Origin: a bacterium | GTDB lineage: Bacteria; Armatimonadota; Fimbriimonadia; Fimbriimonadales; JBAXQP01 | Length of the DNA stretch: 8,293 nucleotides | Direction of reading: 5' to 3' | Assembly (NCBI GenBank): GCA_037131655.1 | Contig: JBAXQP010000114.1 | Coordinates: forward strand, 1 to 8,293 | Part shown: piece by piece, positions 5,442 through 8,293 of the stretch | Position numbering within the stretch: the stretch's first letter is position 1 | How the letters are laid out: every line of letters starts with the position of its first letter | Position numbers and translations under genes: made by a program | The notes under the pieces: model-generated | Told to the model about the DNA's origin: nothing | Database searches by the model: none | What the model saw: the letters and a program-made list of their open reading frames with translations, nothing else

Positions 5442-6500
5442 ATGAAGAACAACGATTTGTATGAGCTGTATATTCGCTCCGCCAAAGAGGGAGAGAGATA
5501 TAGCGAGGGATCGGTAGTGGAGTTGAATAATGGCCATTTGCTGATCGCTTATCAAGAGTTTCTTGGAGGTTGTAGTGACTTCAGCCCTGGTAGAATTGCC
5601 GGAATGTTGTCAAAGGATAAGGGCATAAGCTGGGAAGATTACTCTGCAATACAAGAAAACGTCGCCGACACGAATGTCATGTGTCCTACGCTGTTGCAGC
5701 TTCAATCCGGTGTACTCGCTCACTTCTATCTGCACAAGAACTCGGTTTCTGACTGTCAAGCCTATATGACACAATCCTCAGATGAAGGGAAGAGTTGGGG
5801 AAATGCGGTGCGCATAACCGCTGAGCCAGGATACCATGTTGTAAATAACGACAGAGTCATTCAACTCAAATCGGGAAGGTTATTAGTACCTGTAGCGCAC
5901 ACGCCGCATTGTTGGTGCGAACAACCATGGAAATCATTCTGTTATTTCTCGGATGATAATGGAAGTACATGGGTTGTTAGTGACAATAAAATCAGTCTTC
6001 CGAAAGGGTACGGAACGCCTACTAGGGACAAGATATTTGGCGCTCTTGAGCCAGGGGTAGTGGAACTGATTGATGGAAGAATATTGATGGTGATAAGGAC
6101 TCAGTTGGGTCATATATACAAGTCGTATTCAACCGATGGCGGTTCGACATGGACCGAAGCTCTGCCGATGAGCTTGGTGTCTCCAGGCGCTCCCTCTTCT
6201 ATCAAGAGGATTCCTGACACCGGCGATTTGCTTATCATCTGGAATAACAATTTTGATCCCGAAGAATTTATGTGTGGCAGGCGCTGCCCCTTGACTGCGG
6301 CAATTTCAAGAGATGATGGAGAAACATGGGAGAACATCAGAAACATTGAAACCGATGAAAGCAAGGATTACGCTTACACAAGTATAACGTTTCTAAAGGA
6401 GAAAGTGCTTCTTACTTACTTTACTATTCCTGGAGCACACGCATTCACTGGAGGTCTATCGCTAAAGCTGAAAATCATTCCGGTAGGCTGGTTCTATTGA
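5442..6500 (+). CDS. Sialidase/neuraminidase-family (BNR repeat) six-bladed propeller protein
   Basis: A 352-residue protein with five canonical Asp-boxes (S-x-D-x-G-x-[TS]-W): SKDKGISW (57-64), SSDEGKSW (112-119), SDDNGSTW (170-177), STDGGSTW (230-237) and SRDDGETW (289-296). Their regular spacing of about 55-60 residues marks the blades of a sialidase-type propeller. EPGVVELIDGRILMVIRTQLG-like sequence near 203-223 supplies the conserved Glu (203) and an Arg (219) of GH33-like enzymes. The YTSITFLKEKVLLTYF region (312-327) offers the usual late Tyr. The classical N-terminal FRIP motif is missing and replaced by ERYSEGS (18-24). There is no signal peptide, so it would act inside the cell or be a non-sialic-acid member of the superfamily. 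The ATG follows AAGGAG (5429-5434) at 7 bases. The gene stands alone, with an IS3-like end motif shortly after its stop. Confidence 0.87.
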   Translation: MKNNDLYELYIRSAKEGERYSEGSVVELNNGHLLIAYQEFLGGCSDFSPGRIAGMLSKDKGISWEDYSAIQENVADTNVMCPTLLQLQSGVLAHFYLHKNSVSDCQAYMTQSSDEGKSWGNAVRITAEPGYHVVNNDRVIQLKSGRLLVPVAHTPHCWCEQPWKSFCYFSDDNGSTWVVSDNKISLPKGYGTPTRDKIFGALEPGVVELIDGRILMVIRTQLGHIYKSYSTDGGSTWTEALPMSLVSPGAPSSIKRIPDTGDLLIIWNNNFDPEEFMCGRRCPLTAAISRDDGETWENIRNIETDESKDYAYTSITFLKEKVLLTYFTIPGAHAFTGGLSLKLKIIPVGWFY

Positions 6501-6516
6501 TTCATTGCATAGGTAA

Positions 6517-6545
6517 CCACTGTCCGAAAAATCAGGGCAAGATCA
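6517..6545 (-). mobile_element. IS3-family-like terminal inverted-repeat remnant
   Basis: On the minus strand the sequence starts TGATCTTGCCC at 6545 and continues to CGGACAGTGG at 6517. This TG-start, C-run and GGACA layout is typical of IS3-family ends. It shares the first 11 bases and the CGGACA block with the motif at 8161-8189, in the same orientation. No transposase follows on its inner side (the sialidase-like stop is 17 bases away), so it would be a scar. Confidence 0.4.
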
Positions 6546-6640
6546 GTTCTTGATAGTCGCAATTTCCATCCGAGTCCCTCCCAACATGATGTTCGAGGCG
6601 GATGCTCCAAAGCCACTCAGGAATGGCTTATCCCGCTTTC

Positions 6641-6686
6641 CAATGCCAACAAACGGCTTCCTTCATGAACTCTTCCGAAAATCTCT
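6641..6686 (-). pseudogene. Fragment of an IS3-type transposase orfA, copy 1
   Basis: The minus strand is a near-copy of the orfA start at 8088-8134. It decodes as RFSEEFMKEAV, then a 1-base deletion, then LALESG, matching the conserved IS3 OrfA opening (SEEFKKEAVRLA). The initiator region has become TTTTTAGAG, and the TAG there is the stop codon of the 427-residue gene. After LALESGISHS a stop follows. It is a broken remnant fused to the 3' end of the neighbouring gene. Confidence 0.6.
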
Positions 6687-7968
6687 AAAAATTCCACGTA
6701 GCTCTGGATGGACCATCGGAAATGACTTCTTCGAGATAGCAACCGGTTTGAATTGGAGGGTTGCCAATGTCATTGATGCAAAAATCGTGAGTTTTCTTGG
6801 CCAGTCCCTTAAAGTGATAGGTCAAAACATTATGCCCTTCGCCATCAGCAATTTGAACAATGCTTGCCATCTCAGTCAACTCCATGATGCGATAGGCCAA
6901 AACGTTGTGCCATTCACCGTCTGCGAGTTGAACAGTGCTTGCAATTGGATGATCCACGAACCAAAAGGTATTGCTTGGGGGAGCACCGAACTCAAGGGGG
7001 GGCATTCGAACGACGATGCCCGGTTCCAATCCGTTGCGCTTATTATTTAATGGCCAGAGGCACAATATCTCTCGACCAAAAGAATAGCCACCCGTCGAAT
7101 GCTCATACATCTCCTGATGATGGCAGCTTACGATATAGGGCGTGCCATCGGGCGCTTGATTGAGGGTGATTGGAGTTCCGGCGACGATCCGTTCGGCGTT
7201 GATGATTTGCGTCCAATTTACTAAATCCGTCGAACGCCATACGAGAATATCGAAACCCTTACGAGTATTATACAGGAAAGAGCCATCAATATCACGAATT
7301 AAGCTCGGCTCAGTGCCTCCCGCCCCTTGTACTGGATTGTAGTCCGACATGTGCCAACCATCTGGACAATGCTTCCAGCGAGTAACGCCCGAGGAGCCGT
7401 CGTCGTGGGACATAGTGAAGAGAAGGTCTTCGCCATCGGGAATTGCGCTTGTCAGCCCAGGTACATACTCCTTGGACATCATCTCCTTGCTGAGGATATT
7501 AAGGTCCTTTCCGTCGAAAGCAAACTGAATTAATTCTAAAAGTTTGGGACCTTCAATCTTCTCTCTAATCGAGCTATAGCCGATGACTTGGCTGACTCCA
7601 AATCCGGTGCCGGCATGAGGGTGCAAGGAGCCATCGGCTCTTTTAGCTCCATAGGGTATAAACCCGCCGAGGACAGGATACTTGGTCATCTCTTTATTTT
7701 CGCCCGTTTCAGGATCCGGTTCAAAGTAATTGCGCGAGACGGGGTAAATCTTGGCTTGACTGGTGTTGGACAAGTCATCGAAGAGAATAATGTCCGTACC
7801 AGCTTCAAAATCCCAGGTCTTTTCGTAATCGCTGCGGATATTCACAAAGACTCCCGCTAGCCGAGGAGCAATCTGAAACGGTTCCCCAATTCCATACCTC
7901 CAAACCTTTCCGTCGGGCTGATCATTCGGTTTACCAAAATCCACTGGTCCTTGCGTGACTTTTAACAT
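6685..7968 (-). CDS. Unknown 427-residue beta-propeller-like protein with internal duplication
   Basis: I do not recognise a named family. The sequence is rich in beta-strand and turn motifs. The central segment EPSLIRDIDGSFLY (220-233), ILVWRSTDLVNWT (241-253) and NQAPDGTPYIVSCHHQ (270-285) recalls glycoside-hydrolase-type five-bladed propellers (GH43/sialidase-like). This is inference from pattern, and no catalytic residues can be assigned. There is no signal peptide or membrane segment. Residues 343-367 and 368-392 are a tandem duplication (14 of 25 identical: ASTVQLADGE versus ASIVQIADGE, then HNVL twice). The C-terminal tail CYLEEVISDGPSRATWNF is matched by an orphan tail just upstream of this gene. 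The ATG follows TGAGGTAAAG, giving a GAGG site at about 5 bases. The TAG stop lies inside an IS3 orfA remnant, so the original C-terminus may have been altered. Confidence 0.7.
   Translation of the reverse strand: MLKVTQGPVDFGKPNDQPDGKVWRYGIGEPFQIAPRLAGVFVNIRSDYEKTWDFEAGTDIILFDDLSNTSQAKIYPVSRNYFEPDPETGENKEMTKYPVLGGFIPYGAKRADGSLHPHAGTGFGVSQVIGYSSIREKIEGPKLLELIQFAFDGKDLNILSKEMMSKEYVPGLTSAIPDGEDLLFTMSHDDGSSGVTRWKHCPDGWHMSDYNPVQGAGGTEPSLIRDIDGSFLYNTRKGFDILVWRSTDLVNWTQIINAERIVAGTPITLNQAPDGTPYIVSCHHQEMYEHSTGGYSFGREILCLWPLNNKRNGLEPGIVVRMPPLEFGAPPSNTFWFVDHPIASTVQLADGEWHNVLAYRIMELTEMASIVQIADGEGHNVLTYHFKGLAKKTHDFCINDIGNPPIQTGCYLEEVISDGPSRATWNF
6793..6942 (-). repeat. Two tandem 75-base coding repeats
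   Basis: Unit 1 (6868-6942) and unit 2 (6793-6867) encode 25 residues each, with 14 identical. Both keep the frame and the core ADGE-x-HNVL-x-Y. The divergence is too large for a recent slippage event. Confidence 0.8.
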
Positions 7969-7975
7969 CTTTACC

Positions 7976-8053
7976 TCAAAAAATCCACATCAATCTTGCC
8001 GGGGTTCCGGAAAAGACTTCTTCAAGATAGCATCTGCCGACCCCGTGCTTCAT
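7976..8053 (-). pseudogene. C-terminal tail of a lost paralogue of the 427-residue protein
   Basis: Read from 8053, the minus strand encodes MKHGVGRCYLEEVFSGTPAR followed by LMWIF and a TGA at 7978-7976. This aligns with the end of the neighbouring gene (TGCYLEEVISDGPSRATWNF), with about 11 of 20 residues identical and 23 of 25 bases identical across the CYLEEV core. The reading frame upstream is closed by TAA at 8062-8060. The stop lies 7 bases before the ATG of the intact gene and overlaps its ribosome binding site. Two paralogues were therefore probably tandem and translationally coupled before the first lost everything but its tail. Confidence 0.65.
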
Positions 8054-8075
8054 TAGCGCTTAACTCCTTTCATTT

Positions 8076-8138
8076 TTACCCGATGTTCAATGCCAAACGA
8101 ACGGCTTCCTTCTTGAACTCTTCCGAATATCTCTTCAT
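8076..8138 (-). pseudogene. N-terminal fragment of an IS3-type transposase orfA, copy 2
   Basis: The minus strand ATG at 8138-8136 opens MKRYSEEFKKEAVRLALNIG and then meets TAA at 8078-8076. MKRYSEEFKKEAVRLAL is the classic opening of IS3-family OrfA (the helix-turn-helix transposase subunit). Only about 17 residues of similarity remain of the expected roughly 100. The ATG lies 51 bases inside an IS3-like terminal motif, the normal geometry for such an element's left end. Confidence 0.68.
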
Positions 8139-8160
8139 TAGACTTCCCTCTACTCGTATA

Positions 8161-8189
8161 CTGGTGTCCGTTTCTTTGGGGCAAGATCA
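8161..8189 (-). mobile_element. IS3-family-like left terminal repeat
   Basis: On the minus strand the end reads TGATCTTGCCCC from 8189, then AAAGAAACGGACACCAG down to 8161. The orfA fragment begins 23 bases further on. The TG tip, the GCCCC run and the GGACAC block match the usual layout of IS3-family ends. No matching right end in inverted orientation was found in the window. Confidence 0.55.
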
Positions 8190-8239
8190 GTGTATTTAAG
8201 CGCCTCTTTAATCCAGTCGTTGGAATAATATGGTTCAGC

Positions 8240-8293
8240 TGTAAATCGGCATTGAATATTGACCCACCATCGGCGTCCAATTTTGACCCACCT
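8240..8293 (+). mobile_element. IS21-family-like terminus with tandem 24-base repeats (runs off the window)
   Basis: The sequence begins TGTAAATCGGC at 8240 and carries two 24-base direct repeats, 8245-8268 and 8269-8292, 20 of 24 identical, each from ATCGGC to TTGACCCACC. Multiple subterminal repeats with a GGTGGGTCA core and a TG tip are characteristic of IS21-family ends bound by IstA. The istA/istB genes would lie beyond the right edge, so the element may be intact there. Confidence 0.6.
8245..8292. repeat. Two tandem 24-base repeats of the IS21-like end
   Basis: The copies 8245-8268 and 8269-8292 differ at four positions and share ATCGGC at one end and TTGACCCACC at the other. They are the probable transposase-binding sites of the element at the window edge. 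Confidence 0.8.

Noticed and set aside
6550..7050. Plus-strand open frame of 166 codons opposite the 427-residue gene
   Set aside because: It overlaps the orfA remnant and the tandem repeats of the minus-strand gene and shows no start signal or family motif.
8053..8280. Open frame of 75 codons on the minus strand across the right edge
   Set aside because: It runs through the IS21-like repeats, the IS3-like end and the orfA fragment in a different frame, so it is a by-product of element debris.

Overview
This window looks like an accessory region of a Gram-negative-type chromosome. A PagL-like outer-membrane enzyme implies lipopolysaccharide. Base composition looks moderate, most starts have a clear Shine-Dalgarno site, and two genes appear to start at TTG. 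The gene mix (FGE-sulfatase domain protein, xylose-isomerase-like TIM barrel, Gfo/Idh/MocA oxidoreductase, sialidase-type propellers) is common in environmental bacteria rich in carbohydrate genes, such as Planctomycetota, Verrucomicrobiota, Lentisphaerota and Armatimonadota. I cannot fix the phylum.

Left block (about 1-3588, all minus strand, transcribed right to left): a Gfo/Idh/MocA oxidoreductase, then a gap with a REP-like element and a G-rich heptamer repeat, then a sugar phosphate isomerase/epimerase. A strong hairpin follows, then a PagL-like lipid A deacylase homologue and an FGE-like protein. The oxidoreductase and isomerase form a plausible sugar-conversion pair. The PagL-like and FGE-like genes are 21 bases apart and probably co-transcribed. 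The FGE-like protein lacks the usual cysteine pair, and its C-terminus resembles the variable region of a diversity-generating retroelement target. A 10-bp inverted repeat lies just downstream of it, at the window edge.

Middle block (3589-5441): a plus-strand small ORF with a near-ideal ribosome binding site encodes a 32-residue aromatic peptide. It converges on a stand-alone KdpD sensor protein (Walker ATPase plus USP domain, no histidine kinase, no kdpFABC in view). A 483-base divergent intergenic region follows. It holds a possible small membrane-peptide ORF and a perfect 10-bp inverted repeat upstream of the next gene.

Right block (5442-8293): a plus-strand sialidase-family propeller with five Asp-boxes, and a minus-strand 427-residue propeller-like protein of unknown function. 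The latter carries an internal 25-residue tandem duplication, and the C-terminal tail of a paralogue sits 7 bases before its start codon. Both sides of this gene carry related fragments of an IS3-type orfA and IS3-like terminal motifs. The right edge runs into an IS21-like terminus with tandem 24-base repeats. This end is a mobile-element scar field that has probably rearranged a tandem array of paralogues. No tRNA, rRNA or CRISPR array was seen.
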